Source: Thioploca sp. (lineage in GTDB: Bacteria; Pseudomonadota; Gammaproteobacteria; Beggiatoales; Beggiatoaceae). From it: a DNA stretch of 12,745 nucleotides. The stretch spans positions 1-12,745 of the forward strand of contig DRQV01000201.1 in the NCBI GenBank assembly GCA_011371325.1, given 5' to 3'. A program made the position numbers and the translations under genes. Positions 1-8,394 of this stretch are shown here, in pieces. The notes beneath the pieces are model-generated. The model did not search any database, had not been told where the DNA came from, and saw only the letters and a list, made by a program, of their open reading frames with translations. Each line of letters begins with the position of its first letter. The stretch's first letter is position 1.

Positions 1-1
1 A

Positions 2-208
2 ACAGTAGTGATAACATTGCCAGCTTTTCAACCCTATAAAGATTTAATTTATAATGCAAATTCTCATGATGAATTTTTAGCTTATATTGACAAAGCATTA
101 CAAGAAAATGATCTTAATTTAATTAAAGCTAGGAGACAAGCAGTTGCTGGTAGTAGTTGGGATACTGTGGCAACTAAAGTGGCAAAATTATTGGCAATTC
201 CCTTATAA
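2..208 (+). CDS. Glycosyltransferase, C-terminal end (partial, cut by window edge)
   Basis: The frame is open to the left edge of the window, so this is the tail of a longer gene and no start should be assigned here; the GTG at 8 is internal. The visible 68 residues run through a PYKDLIYNA segment, a helix with EFLAYIDKAL, then ARRQAVAGSSWDTVATKVAKLL. That ending (a short acidic-to-basic helix, then a 'GSSWD' turn and a last amphipathic helix) is what I know from the C-termini of family 1 (GT-B fold) glycosyltransferases in polysaccharide clusters. The substrate cannot be inferred from the tail. It ends 180 bases before the large kinase gene on the same strand, with no obvious terminator close to its stop. 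The family call rests only on this tail. Confidence 0.6.
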   Translation, partial: TVVITLPAFQPYKDLIYNANSHDEFLAYIDKALQENDLNLIKARRQAVAGSSWDTVATKVAKLLAIPL

Positions 209-270
209 AATATAATCAATTTATTCTAACCAAATCTTGCCGGGTAAACCTAAAATTATTTTAGTTGCGA

Positions 271-319
271 ATTAGTAAATTAAGAATGATTAATTACTAA
301 TATTTTTCATTAATCATTC
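271..319. repeat. Two overlapping inverted repeats in the spacer before the kinase gene
   Basis: GAATGATTAAT at 284-294 is the exact reverse complement of ATTAATCATTC at 309-319 (11 bp, 14-base loop). ATTAGTAA at 271-278 is the exact reverse complement of TTACTAAT at 294-301 (8 bp). The two pairings share base 294 and interleave, so an RNA could not hold both fully at once. Neither is followed by a T-run, so this does not look like a standard terminator. Possible roles are an operator for the downstream kinase gene or nothing at all, since chance palindromes are common in DNA this rich in A and T. The rest of the 209-388 spacer shows only a weak promoter-like pair (TTTACT at 344-349, TATAAA at 365-370). 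Confidence 0.4.
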
Positions 320-388
320 ACAAATTAAATAGGTTTTATTAAGTTTACTCAACCCCATTTATCCTATAAAACTCATCAAATACTATTT

Positions 389-3300
389 ATGTTTACTATA
401 CCAAATTATACAATTAACAAACAAATTTATGAAAGTGTTAACTCATTAATTTATCGGGCAACTAAAACCATTGATAATAAATCAGTAATTCTTAAAATAT
501 TGAAAGAGGATTATCCAACTAGTGATGAGTTGATATTTTATCGTCAAGAATATGATATTATTGAATATTTATCTGAAATCGATGGTGTAATTGATGTTTA
601 TAGTCTTGAAAAACATAAAAATACTCTAGTAATGTGTTTAGAAGATTTTGGAGGAGAATCTTTAAAACAATGTTTGACTAAAAAACAATTTACCATTGAA
701 CAATTATTAGAAATAGCTATTCAAGCAACGGATATTTTAGAACAAATTCATAAACATAATATTATTCATAAAGATATAAATTCTTCAAATTTAGTGTTTA
801 ATACTGATATAAAGATACTCAAATTTATTGATTTTGGAATTTCTACTCAGTTATCCCAACAAGTAATGAGTTTAAAAAATCCAGATGGTTTAGAAGGTAC
901 ATTGGCTTATATGTCCCCAGAGCAAACTGGCCGTATGAATAGAACTTTAGACTATCGGACTGATTTTTACTCATTGGGAGTAACTTTATATGAACTATTT
1001 ACCCGTCAATTGCCATTTGATTCATCAGATGCGATAGAACTAGTTCACTGTCATATTGCTAAACAACCAATTGCACCAAGTGAATTACAAGAAATACCCA
1101 TAGCTATTTCTAATATCATAATGAAATTACTAGAAAAAATGGCAGAAGACCGATATCAAAGCACATGGGGACTAAAAGCAGATTTACAAAATTGCCAACA
1201 ACAACTAATTACAACTGGCAAAATAAATCCCTTTAAATTAGGTCAACAAGATTTCTCTGATAAATTTCAAATTCCTCAAAAACTTTATGGACGAGAACAA
1301 GAAATAAAGACTCTAATAACTAGTTTTGAACAAATGATGAATCGTGCTTTACTTCCTTCTACAAGCAGAATTAGTGAAATGATGTTGGTCGCTGGCCGTT
1401 CTGGAACAGGTAAATCTTTATTAATCACAGAGGTTTATAAACCAATAACTAATTTTATTTCCGGTAAATTTAGCCAATTTCAAAAAAATACTCCTTATAG
1501 TGGTATTGTTAATGCCTTTGAGGAATTGGTACAACATTTACTAATGGAAGATGAAGAACAAATTCAACAATGGAAAAATAAGCTACTAGCTGTTCTTGGT
1601 AAAAATGGCCAAGTTATTATTGATATAATTCCAGCGATAGAATTAATCATTGGTAAACAACCTGCCATTTCAGTGATGGAACCAACCGAAGCCCAAAATC
1701 GTTTTAATCTAGTTTTTCAAAATTTCATTCAAGTATTCTGTGAACCAACCAATCCTCTGGTTCTATTTTTAGATGATTTACAATGGGCTGATTTAGCTAG
1801 TTTACAGCTATTAGAAATGATCATGGTTTCACAAAAAACTAATGCTATGTTTTTGATTGGTGCATTTCGAGATAATGAGGTAAATTCTGATCATCCTTTA
1901 ATGGTAATGTTAGAAAATCTTTATAATGAACGAGTTACTGTTAATCAAATTAGCTTAACTAATATCCAACTTATGGATGTAAATCAATTAATTGCTGATA
2001 CTTTACATCAAGATCAAAAAACTACATTTTCTTTAGCAGATTTAGTAATGCGAAAAACTGGTGGTAATCCATTTTTTGTTAACCAATTTTTGCATACTTT
2101 ATACGAAGAAAATTTGCTGAATTTTATCCCACCAAATTCAGACATAAAAACAAGTTGGCAATGGGATATTGAGCAAATTGAAGCGGTGGATATTACAGAT
2201 AATGTAGTAGAATTGATGATTACTAAATTGAAAAAATTACCAATTAAATCTCAACAAATTTTGTGTTTAGCTGCTTGTATGGGTAATTATTTTGATTTAG
2301 ATATTTTATCAGCGATTTATACAAAAGTATATGATTCTAATATTAAATTCACCTTTAAAGATATATTACCAATCTTAACAGAAGGGTTTATTATTTCAGC
2401 ATCTGAACCAGAACCAAATAGTGAATCACCATTCATAATTAGTAATTTTCAATTTTTACATGATCGAGTTCAACAAGCTGCTTACACTCTAATTGTTGAT
2501 AAAAGAAATGTCCATCTAAAAATTGGATTATTATTGTTAGAAAATTGTAATGATGATAATTTAGACAGTCAAATATTTGATATTGTTGAACATTTAAACT
2601 TAGGATTAATAGAAGAGCCAGAATTAAAAAATCAGATTGCTAAATTAAACTTAATCGCCGGGCAAAAGGCTAAAAAAGCCACCGCCTATATAATAGCTGA
2701 CCAATATTTAACTATTGGCGAAACAAATCTAGCTGGCGATTATTGGCAAGAACATTACGAACTTGCTTTTAATTTATATTTAGAAAAGGCTGAAATTGAA
2801 TATTTAAACGGAAATTTTGCTAATTCAAAAAAATCAATTGGGTTAGTATTACAACATGCCAAATCCCCAATCGAAAAGGTAAAAGCTTATAAATTATTAG
2901 TGGTTCAATATACTATGCAAGGCAAATATGCTAAAGCGGTTGAAATCGGCCAAAAAGCTTTGTCATGTTTGAATATTAACTTACCATCTACAAATTTAAC
3001 TACTGCTTTTGAACAAGAAATGGCCAAGCAGAATCTTGGTGATCGTAATATAAGTTCATTACTTCAACAAAAAGTAGTTACTGACCAGGAAATTTTGGTT
3101 ACTACTAAATTATTAAGATATATGGCAATACCTGCCTATTTCTCTAATCAAGAATTATGGTTTTTAATTACCATGAAAAATGTGAATCTTTGTTTAAAAC
3201 ATGGCAATGTGTTAGAAACTCCCTCTATTTTATGTGCTTATGGCATAATTCTTGGCTCTTTATATAAAGAATATAAAATGGCTTATGAATTTGGTATGGT

Positions 3301-5860
3301 TGCCATTGATATAAGTAATAAACTCAATAGTAATAAATGTCAAGCTTATACCATGGTAAGCGGTTTTTTGTTACCTTGGGTTAAGCATATTAGTAATACT
3401 AAAAATATAAATATCGAAGCCCAACAAGCTGGATTGGAATCTGGCGATCTACAATATATGGGTTATCTAACTACTTTACAAATATTCAATAGTTTTTACC
3501 AAGGTCGTAGTCTTAAGCATATTCTATCAAAAATTTCCAAAGATTTAGCCTTTAACCGTAAAGCCAAGAATCAATTTTCAATTGATTTATTGCTAGGTAT
3601 TCAAATATTTATCTTTAATTTAACTGCCTTTACAGAAAAAAAAACCGATTTTTACAATGAAGATATGACAGAAGAGCAGTATCTGATAAAACATAAAGAA
3701 CATGAAAATATCTTATGTTATTATTTTATACTAAAATCTCAAGCATTGTATATCTATGGAAAACCTGCTGAATCTCTACAATATTCAATAAAAGCCAAAA
3801 AATTAATAAACTCTATTCTTGGAGTTGTTACCGTAGTTGATAATAATTTCTACCATTCTCTTAGCATGACAGCTCTTTATTTAGAAGCTTCCAAAGCTAA
3901 ACAAGCTGAATACTGGAAAAACTTATCAGAAAATCAACAACAAATGCAAATTTGGACTAGTAACTGTGCTGAAAATTTCCTCCATAAATACTTATTAGTT
4001 GCAGCTGAAATTGCTCGAATTACCGGTAACGATTCAGAAGCTCTTGACTTATATTCTCAAGCAATGACTAATGCTAAGAATAATAAATTTGTGCAAGATG
4101 AAGCTTTAGTTAATGAATTGATAGCTAAATTTTGGTTTGCAAAAGGTTATAATCAATATGCCAATACACATCTACGTGAAGCTCATTACGCTTATCAAAA
4201 ATGGAGAGCAACAGCTAAAGTTATAGATTTAGAAGAAAAATATCCACAGTTATTAGTCAATAAGACTTTAATTCCAACTAATTCTAGCACTTCAGTCTTG
4301 ACTTCTACTAAAACTACCGCTTCACATTTATTAGACTTAAACAGTGTAGTTAAAGCCTCTCACACTATGTCTGAAGAAATTATGTTGGCAAAATTATTGA
4401 AAAAAATGATGCAAATTGTCATTGAGAATGCAGGAGCTAATAGAGGTTTTTTACTACTTCCACAAAAAGATAGCTGGTTTATTGAAGCCGAAATTGATAA
4501 TACAAACATCAAGGTATTGCAGTCTATTTCTATTATTACTTACAAACAAATATCAATTAATATTATTAATTATGTGATTCGTACTGGTAAAAATGTTGTT
4601 TTAAATAATGCTAATAATAAATTTGCCCATGATTCTTACATTAATGAATATCGTCCAAAATCAATATTATGTATGCCATTATCAAGTCAAGGAATTTTAA
4701 AAGGAGTTCTATATTTAGAAAATAATCAACTTAATGATGTATTTACTTCAGAACGAGTAGAAATCCTTAGTTTATTATCTTCTCAAATGGTAATTTCTAT
4801 TGAAAATGCCCAATTATATCAAAATTTAGAACAGAAAGTTACCGAACGTACTACTGAATTACAAACAACTTTGAAAGATTTACGTTCGACTCAATCACAA
4901 CTAATTCACTCAGAAAAATTAGCCGCTTTAGGTCAACTTATTGCCGGTATAGCCCATGAAGTTAATACGCCATTGGGAGCAATTCGAGCTTCTATTGATA
5001 ATGTATTAGATTCTTTCAATGATGTTACAGCCAGTTTACCTCAATTATCTCAATTCACTTCAGTAGCAAACCGTTTACAATTATTTATGAGTTTATTAGA
5101 AAGAGCTAAAAATGTAACTTCAACCAGCTTAACCTCCAAAGAAAAGAGAACGGTTAAACGTAAATTACGAAAATTATTTAGTGAAGAAAATATTAAAAAT
5201 TCTTCGACTTTGGCTGATATTTTTGTATATATGAAAATTACGGAAGATTATATGGATTTATTGCCATTATTAAGAGATGAAGAGGCAATCAATATTGTTA
5301 AAATAGCTCGTAATTTTGCATCTATCCATAATAATAGCGCCAATATCAACTTAGCAATAAATAAAGCTTCTAAAGTCATTTTTGCCCTGCGTAAATTTGC
5401 TCATCAAGATACTTCTGGGGAAAAATCTGAACTAGATATTATTGATAGCATTGATACAGTTTTAACTTTATATCATAATCAGATAAAACAAGGGATTGAA
5501 ATAATAAAAAATTATCAAATACTTCCTATAGTTAAATGTTATGCTGATGAAATTCAACAAGTTTGGACTAATATAATTCATAATGCTTTACAGGCAATGA
5601 AAAATAAAGGCACTTTGACTATTAAAGCCTCTCATTTTAATCAACAGATAATAATCAGTTTTACCGATACTGGCTGTGGGATTTCAGATGATGTTAAAGA
5701 GCGGATTTTTGAACCATTTTTTACTACTAAAGAACGTGGTGAAGGTAGTGGGATTGGTTTAGATATTGTTAAAAAGATTATTGACAAACATCATGGAAAA
5801 ATTGAAATAGAAACAGAAAATGATACTACATTTAGAGTTATTTTACCAATTGGTAGTTGA
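389..5860 (+). CDS. Trifunctional Ser/Thr kinase - STAND-type ATPase - GAF - sensor histidine kinase
   Basis: A 1823-residue cytoplasmic signalling protein of the HstK-like type. Domains in order: Ser/Thr kinase (about 7-270), with VAIK-type lysine K36, a helix-C glutamate near E54, catalytic loop HKD 127-129 with N134, DFG at 148-150, SPEQTGR at 176-182 and D192; AAA_16/STAND ATPase (about 297-740), with Walker A GRSGTGKS 336-343, Walker B ending in DD 462-463 and GGNPFF from 558; a helical TPR-like region (about 770-1310); GAF (about 1335-1475); coiled coil (1476-1510); histidine kinase with H1523 in AHEVNTP, N-box N1728/N1732, G1 box DTGCG 1760-1764, F-box EPFF 1775-1778 and G2 box around GSGIGL 1786-1791. 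All catalytic motifs are present, so both kinases look active. The glycine-poor nucleotide loop and HKD in place of HRD are usual in this family. There is no membrane segment and no receiver domain, and no response regulator lies next to it, so its phosphotransfer partner is elsewhere. The ATG has no clear Shine-Dalgarno sequence. Confidence 0.95.
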   Translation: MFTIPNYTINKQIYESVNSLIYRATKTIDNKSVILKILKEDYPTSDELIFYRQEYDIIEYLSEIDGVIDVYSLEKHKNTLVMCLEDFGGESLKQCLTKKQFTIEQLLEIAIQATDILEQIHKHNIIHKDINSSNLVFNTDIKILKFIDFGISTQLSQQVMSLKNPDGLEGTLAYMSPEQTGRMNRTLDYRTDFYSLGVTLYELFTRQLPFDSSDAIELVHCHIAKQPIAPSELQEIPIAISNIIMKLLEKMAEDRYQSTWGLKADLQNCQQQLITTGKINPFKLGQQDFSDKFQIPQKLYGREQEIKTLITSFEQMMNRALLPSTSRISEMMLVAGRSGTGKSLLITEVYKPITNFISGKFSQFQKNTPYSGIVNAFEELVQHLLMEDEEQIQQWKNKLLAVLGKNGQVIIDIIPAIELIIGKQPAISVMEPTEAQNRFNLVFQNFIQVFCEPTNPLVLFLDDLQWADLASLQLLEMIMVSQKTNAMFLIGAFRDNEVNSDHPLMVMLENLYNERVTVNQISLTNIQLMDVNQLIADTLHQDQKTTFSLADLVMRKTGGNPFFVNQFLHTLYEENLLNFIPPNSDIKTSWQWDIEQIEAVDITDNVVELMITKLKKLPIKSQQILCLAACMGNYFDLDILSAIYTKVYDSNIKFTFKDILPILTEGFIISASEPEPNSESPFIISNFQFLHDRVQQAAYTLIVDKRNVHLKIGLLLLENCNDDNLDSQIFDIVEHLNLGLIEEPELKNQIAKLNLIAGQKAKKATAYIIADQYLTIGETNLAGDYWQEHYELAFNLYLEKAEIEYLNGNFANSKKSIGLVLQHAKSPIEKVKAYKLLVVQYTMQGKYAKAVEIGQKALSCLNINLPSTNLTTAFEQEMAKQNLGDRNISSLLQQKVVTDQEILVTTKLLRYMAIPAYFSNQELWFLITMKNVNLCLKHGNVLETPSILCAYGIILGSLYKEYKMAYEFGMVAIDISNKLNSNKCQAYTMVSGFLLPWVKHISNTKNINIEAQQAGLESGDLQYMGYLTTLQIFNSFYQGRSLKHILSKISKDLAFNRKAKNQFSIDLLLGIQIFIFNLTAFTEKKTDFYNEDMTEEQYLIKHKEHENILCYYFILKSQALYIYGKPAESLQYSIKAKKLINSILGVVTVVDNNFYHSLSMTALYLEASKAKQAEYWKNLSENQQQMQIWTSNCAENFLHKYLLVAAEIARITGNDSEALDLYSQAMTNAKNNKFVQDEALVNELIAKFWFAKGYNQYANTHLREAHYAYQKWRATAKVIDLEEKYPQLLVNKTLIPTNSSTSVLTSTKTTASHLLDLNSVVKASHTMSEEIMLAKLLKKMMQIVIENAGANRGFLLLPQKDSWFIEAEIDNTNIKVLQSISIITYKQISINIINYVIRTGKNVVLNNANNKFAHDSYINEYRPKSILCMPLSSQGILKGVLYLENNQLNDVFTSERVEILSLLSSQMVISIENAQLYQNLEQKVTERTTELQTTLKDLRSTQSQLIHSEKLAALGQLIAGIAHEVNTPLGAIRASIDNVLDSFNDVTASLPQLSQFTSVANRLQLFMSLLERAKNVTSTSLTSKEKRTVKRKLRKLFSEENIKNSSTLADIFVYMKITEDYMDLLPLLRDEEAINIVKIARNFASIHNNSANINLAINKASKVIFALRKFAHQDTSGEKSELDIIDSIDTVLTLYHNQIKQGIEIIKNYQILPIVKCYADEIQQVWTNIIHNALQAMKNKGTLTIKASHFNQQIIISFTDTGCGISDDVKERIFEPFFTTKERGEGSGIGLDIVKKIIDKHHGKIEIETENDTTFRVILPIGS

Positions 5861-5982
5861 ATAATTCTTAATTAAATAATGGAGTAACGAAACCATATTT
5901 TATACAGAATGAAATTATACCACAATTTATTTCACTCAATTATTTACATAACTTTAGCTAAATATCTTTTAACTTAAAAATT

Positions 5983-6010
5983 TTGTCATATTAGAATTAT
6001 TAGGTATAAT
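5983..6010 (+). promoter_or_regulatory. Sigma-70-type promoter of the endonuclease gene
   Basis: TTGTCA at 5983-5988 and a perfect TATAAT at 6005-6010, 16 bases apart. This would start transcription near 6017 and give a leader of about 70 bases before the TTG start at 6090. No terminator is evident between the kinase stop (5860) and here. The rest of the 5861-6089 spacer is AT-rich and shows nothing else. Confidence 0.6.
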
Positions 6011-6077
6011 TAATATTACCCATTGATAAATTCAATAAATCATAGCAATTAATTAAATTTAAAAGAATATAAATTAT

Positions 6078-6092
6078 GGAGCAGTTAACTTG
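6078..6092 (+). promoter_or_regulatory. Ribosome binding site that decides a TTG start
   Basis: GGAG at 6078-6081 lies 8 bases before TTG at 6090. The frame is closed upstream by TAA at 6060-6062, and there is no ATG or GTG in frame between. The TTG is therefore the best start for the endonuclease gene. An ATG at 6076-6078 overlaps the GGAG but opens another frame that stops after eight codons. Confidence 0.7.
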
Positions 6093-6872
6093 TATTATAT
6101 AGTAGGAATTGGTTGTTTTATAGCAGGTGCATTAGCCCAATATGTATTTCTAATTTATTTATGGCCAAATCGGCATAAAACTTATATTTGGATATATAAA
6201 TTTTACAATCATAGAAAATTGGGTGAGCCATGCAAAACTGATTTAGTACTTGATCGAGATGGCTATAGCTTAGGTTATATTTTTAACCGTAAATGTGCGG
6301 CATGGGTTGCCTATATTATTTCCAAAGGTTCTATTGGAGTTGATGTTGAAAGAGATGATAGTTTTTATGCTGATAAAGATATACCAAAACCATACAGGGT
6401 AGAACCTGAGGATTTTAGAAATACTGGTTATGATAAAGGTCATCTTGCCCCAAGTGCATCAATTGATTTTAGCCGTAAAAGTAATGAACAAACTTTTGCT
6501 ATGTCTAACATTGCTCTGCAACATCCAAAATTAAACCGACAAGTGTGGGGAAGTTTGGAAAATACTATTAGAAATTGGGCTTGTTGTAAAGGTAAATTAA
6601 TGATTATTGCTGGCCCAATTTATTCTGATAATCCAAAATATATTAATAATATTCCACTTCCCAGTGCATTTTATAAAGTTGTATATTCTTTTAAACATAA
6701 TCGTAGTATAGGATTTATCTTTCCTAACGAAAATATCCGAGCTAATAAACTATGGGATTATGTAATGTCAGTTAAAAATGTAGAAAAAGAAACTGGCCAA
6801 ATATTTTTTAGCAAACTTAGTAACAAAAAAAAGAAAGCTAAAGGAGAACTTGATGTCGCATGGTGGAAATAA
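6090..6872 (+). CDS. DNA/RNA non-specific endonuclease (Serratia nuclease / EndoG fold), membrane-anchored
   Basis: A 260-residue sugar-non-specific nuclease of the beta-beta-alpha-metal type, expected to cut DNA and RNA with one bound Mg2+. The catalytic motif is DKGH at 115-118 within YDKGHLAPSAS, with H118 as the general base. The metal-site helix is LNRQVWGSLE from 148, with N149 as the Mg2+ ligand and a glutamate at E157. The first 24 residues (YYIVGIGCFIAGALAQYVF and on) form one hydrophobic segment without a clear cleavage site. I read it as a signal anchor that places the catalytic domain in the periplasm. The classical motif is DRGH; the lysine form is also seen in this superfamily. 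It has its own promoter and a TTG start with a good ribosome binding site. Nothing nearby suggests an inhibitor protein or a secretion system, so nucleic acid scavenging or envelope defence are both possible. The family call is firm; the role is not. Confidence 0.9.
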   Translation: MYYIVGIGCFIAGALAQYVFLIYLWPNRHKTYIWIYKFYNHRKLGEPCKTDLVLDRDGYSLGYIFNRKCAAWVAYIISKGSIGVDVERDDSFYADKDIPKPYRVEPEDFRNTGYDKGHLAPSASIDFSRKSNEQTFAMSNIALQHPKLNRQVWGSLENTIRNWACCKGKLMIIAGPIYSDNPKYINNIPLPSAFYKVVYSFKHNRSIGFIFPNENIRANKLWDYVMSVKNVEKETGQIFFSKLSNKKKKAKGELDVAWWK

Positions 6873-6876
6873 CTAT

Positions 6877-6905
6877 TTGAAGTAAGACATTATTAAGTTT
6901 ATACT
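6877..6905 (+). promoter_or_regulatory. Sigma-70-type promoter of cytochrome c4
   Basis: TTGAAG at 6877-6882 and TATACT at 6900-6905 with the ideal 17-base spacer. It begins only four bases after the endonuclease stop codon. Transcription would start near 6912, giving a leader of about 70 bases to the ATG at 6984. A run of nine T at about 6908-6916 follows but has no hairpin before it, so I do not call a terminator there. Confidence 0.55.
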
Positions 6906-6983
6906 AGTTTTTTTTTAAGAAAAATCCAAGCAATAACTTTAAACTGTTGTAATACTAACCTCTAACTTTTGACGGACAAGTGC

Positions 6984-7595
6984 ATGAAAAAATTAACCAT
7001 CGCTTTTTGTATTTTAACCCTTGGTAGTTCAGTTGTAATTGCAGATAATGGTGATGTCACCAATGGCAAAGCTAAATCAGTAACCTGTGTTCCATGTCAT
7101 GGTGCTGATGGTAATAGTAATATTAACCAAATTTGGCCAAAACTCGCTGGACAACATGAAAATTATCTTGCCAAGCAATTACAAGATTTTAAATCCAAAG
7201 CTCGTAATGAACCAACCATGTCTATGATGGCTGCACCTTTAAGTGATCAGGATATGCTTGATTTAGCAGCTTATTTTAGCAGTCAAACTATTAAAGTCAC
7301 TCCAGTTGACTCTAATTTAACAGAGCGTGGCGAAAGAATTTATCGTGGTGGTAATAAGGATGATGATGTACCTGCTTGTGCTTCTTGTCATGGTATAAAT
7401 GGTAAGGGTAATCCAATGGCTAATTATCCAACTATTGGCAGCCAAAACGCTGGTTATATAGTTAAACAGCTAACTGATTATAAAAATGATGTTCGTAATC
7501 CAGAAGGTGCAGCAGCAGTTATGAAAGATGTAGCTAAAAATATATCTGCTGATGATATGAAAGCTGTAGCTGCTTATATACAAAATATGCAGTAA
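6984..7595 (+). CDS. Cytochrome c4, diheme periplasmic electron carrier
   Basis: A 203-residue precursor of a two-domain c-type cytochrome. The start is placed at the ATG at 6984 rather than the in-frame TTG at 6969 because it gives a clean signal peptide (MKKLTIAFCILTLGSSVVIA, cut before D21) and has GGA seven bases upstream. The two heme motifs are CVPCH at 35-39 and CASCH at 132-136, one in each half, and each half carries downstream methionines that can serve as the second axial ligand (MSMMAAPLSDQD in the first, the region around AVMKDV in the second). This two-fold layout and length are those of cytochrome c4, which in gammaproteobacteria and Neisseria carries electrons from the bc1 complex to cbb3-type oxidase. 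The dsbA gene follows 59 bases later, an order conserved in several gammaproteobacteria. A hairpin lies between the two. Identity is very likely; the oxidase partner is not in this window. Confidence 0.93.
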   Translation: MKKLTIAFCILTLGSSVVIADNGDVTNGKAKSVTCVPCHGADGNSNINQIWPKLAGQHENYLAKQLQDFKSKARNEPTMSMMAAPLSDQDMLDLAAYFSSQTIKVTPVDSNLTERGERIYRGGNKDDDVPACASCHGINGKGNPMANYPTIGSQNAGYIVKQLTDYKNDVRNPEGAAAVMKDVAKNISADDMKAVAAYIQNMQ

Positions 7596-7605
7596 TTGTT
7601 AAAAA

Positions 7606-7640
7606 AGGCAATCACTTGTGGTTGTCTGTAATTTTAATTT
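7606..7640 (+). terminator. Hairpin between cytochrome c4 and dsbA, probable leaky terminator
   Basis: AGGCAATCA at 7606-7614 pairs with TGGTTGTCT at 7619-7627 (nine pairs, two of them G-T wobbles) around a CTTG loop. An A-run precedes it and a broken T-rich stretch (GTAATTTTAATTT) follows. The interrupted T tail suggests partial termination, leaving dsbA at a lower level from the c4 promoter. I see no convincing separate dsbA promoter. Confidence 0.55.
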
Positions 7641-7654
7641 AAAGGGTAACATTT

Positions 7655-8290
7655 ATGAAAATTTATACTAAGTTAGTTTTTATTTGTTTGATTACACTAT
7701 TTCAAACTGCTATTGCGGATAATAATTATGAAGGCAAATATGAATTAATAACCACACCTCAGCAAACTTCCGCTCCTGAAGGTAAAGTTGAAGTAGTAGA
7801 ATTATTTTGGTATACCTGTCCCCATTGTTATCGGTTTGATGAAAATTATTTAAAAAACTGGAAGGCAAATAAACCAAAAAATGTACATTTTATCCATATG
7901 CCAGCAATTTTTGGTAGTAATGATCGGCGTTTACCATTGGCAAAAGCCTTTTATGTAGCAGAAGCTTTAAAAGTTTTAGATAAAATTCATACTCCACTTT
8001 TTAAGGCTATACATGATGACAAGCGTAATATGAATAATAGGGAAGCCTTACAAAGATTGTTTTCTAGACATGGTGTGAGTGTGAAAGATTTCAATGATAC
8101 ATATGATTCTTTTTGGGTAACCACTCAAATTAATCGAGCCAAAACTATGACTAAAGGCTATGATATTAACGGAGTTCCTGTAATTATTGTAGCTGGCAAA
8201 TATCGTTTAACTAGTGAAATGGCAAATGGTTATAATGAAATGATGAAAGTTTTGGATTATTTAATTAAAAAAGAATTAGCTACTAAATAA
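7655..8290 (+). CDS. dsbA: Thiol:disulfide interchange protein DsbA
   Basis: A 211-residue periplasmic disulfide oxidase, which inserts disulfide bonds into exported proteins and is reoxidised by DsbB in the inner membrane. The signal peptide is residues 1-21, ending AIA before D22. The thioredoxin-fold active site is CPHC at 55-58 in the segment FWYTCPHCYRF, and the cis-proline loop is GVP at 173-175, followed by IIV. The helical insert with FGSNDRRLPLAKAFY lies between the two, as in DsbA proteins. Length and motif order match the gammaproteobacterial family. The ribosome binding site AAGGG (7642-7646) is eight bases before the ATG. The upstream neighbour is cytochrome c4, a conserved pairing. 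A strong terminator follows ten bases after the stop. The minus-strand lipoprotein in this window is very rich in cysteines and would be a plausible substrate, by inference only. Confidence 0.95.
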   Translation: MKIYTKLVFICLITLFQTAIADNNYEGKYELITTPQQTSAPEGKVEVVELFWYTCPHCYRFDENYLKNWKANKPKNVHFIHMPAIFGSNDRRLPLAKAFYVAEALKVLDKIHTPLFKAIHDDKRNMNNREALQRLFSRHGVSVKDFNDTYDSFWVTTQINRAKTMTKGYDINGVPVIIVAGKYRLTSEMANGYNEMMKVLDYLIKKELATK

Positions 8291-8300
8291 AATTCTTATT

Positions 8301-8327
8301 CCACTGACTTTATCGGTCGGTGGTTTT
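8301..8327 (+). terminator. Intrinsic terminator of dsbA
   Basis: CCACTGAC at 8301-8308 pairs with GTCGGTGG at 8316-8323 (eight pairs, one G-T wobble) around a seven-base loop, followed directly by TTTT. It is the most GC-rich stretch in the neighbourhood and lies ten bases after the dsbA stop. Confidence 0.85.
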
Positions 8328-8357
8328 AATATATCTAGTATATAAATGCAGGATGAA

Positions 8358-8387
8358 TTGTATCAAAATATATAAATAGGATATAAT
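8358..8387 (+). promoter_or_regulatory. Promoter of the DUF1737-like gene
   Basis: TTGTAT at 8358-8363 and a perfect TATAAT at 8382-8387 with an 18-base spacer. The expected start point, about 8394, coincides with the foot of the leader hairpin (8395). It lies just after the dsbA terminator, so this is a separate transcription unit. Confidence 0.6.
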
Positions 8388-8394
8388 TTATGTT

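Noticed and set aside
8..208. A complete 66-residue protein starting at GTG 8
   Set aside because: The frame continues to the window edge and the product matches only the tail of a larger enzyme family.
389..1200. A pseudokinase, because the nucleotide loop lacks the usual glycines and the catalytic loop reads HKD
   Set aside because: Both features are normal in this family; K36, D129, N134 and D148 are all present.
4955..5600. An insertion splitting the histidine kinase, since about 200 residues separate H1523 from the N-box
   Set aside because: The intervening helical segment, followed by the stretch with KVIFALRKFA and TLYHNQIKQG, is what I know from other members of this family, so it is a family trait and not a disruption.
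6908..6916. T-run after the endonuclease gene as a terminator
   Set aside because: No stable hairpin precedes it, and it overlaps the expected start of the cytochrome c4 transcript.
6969..6983. TTG at 6969 as start of cytochrome c4
   Set aside because: It would add five residues (MTDKC) before a perfect signal peptide that begins with ATG at 6984.
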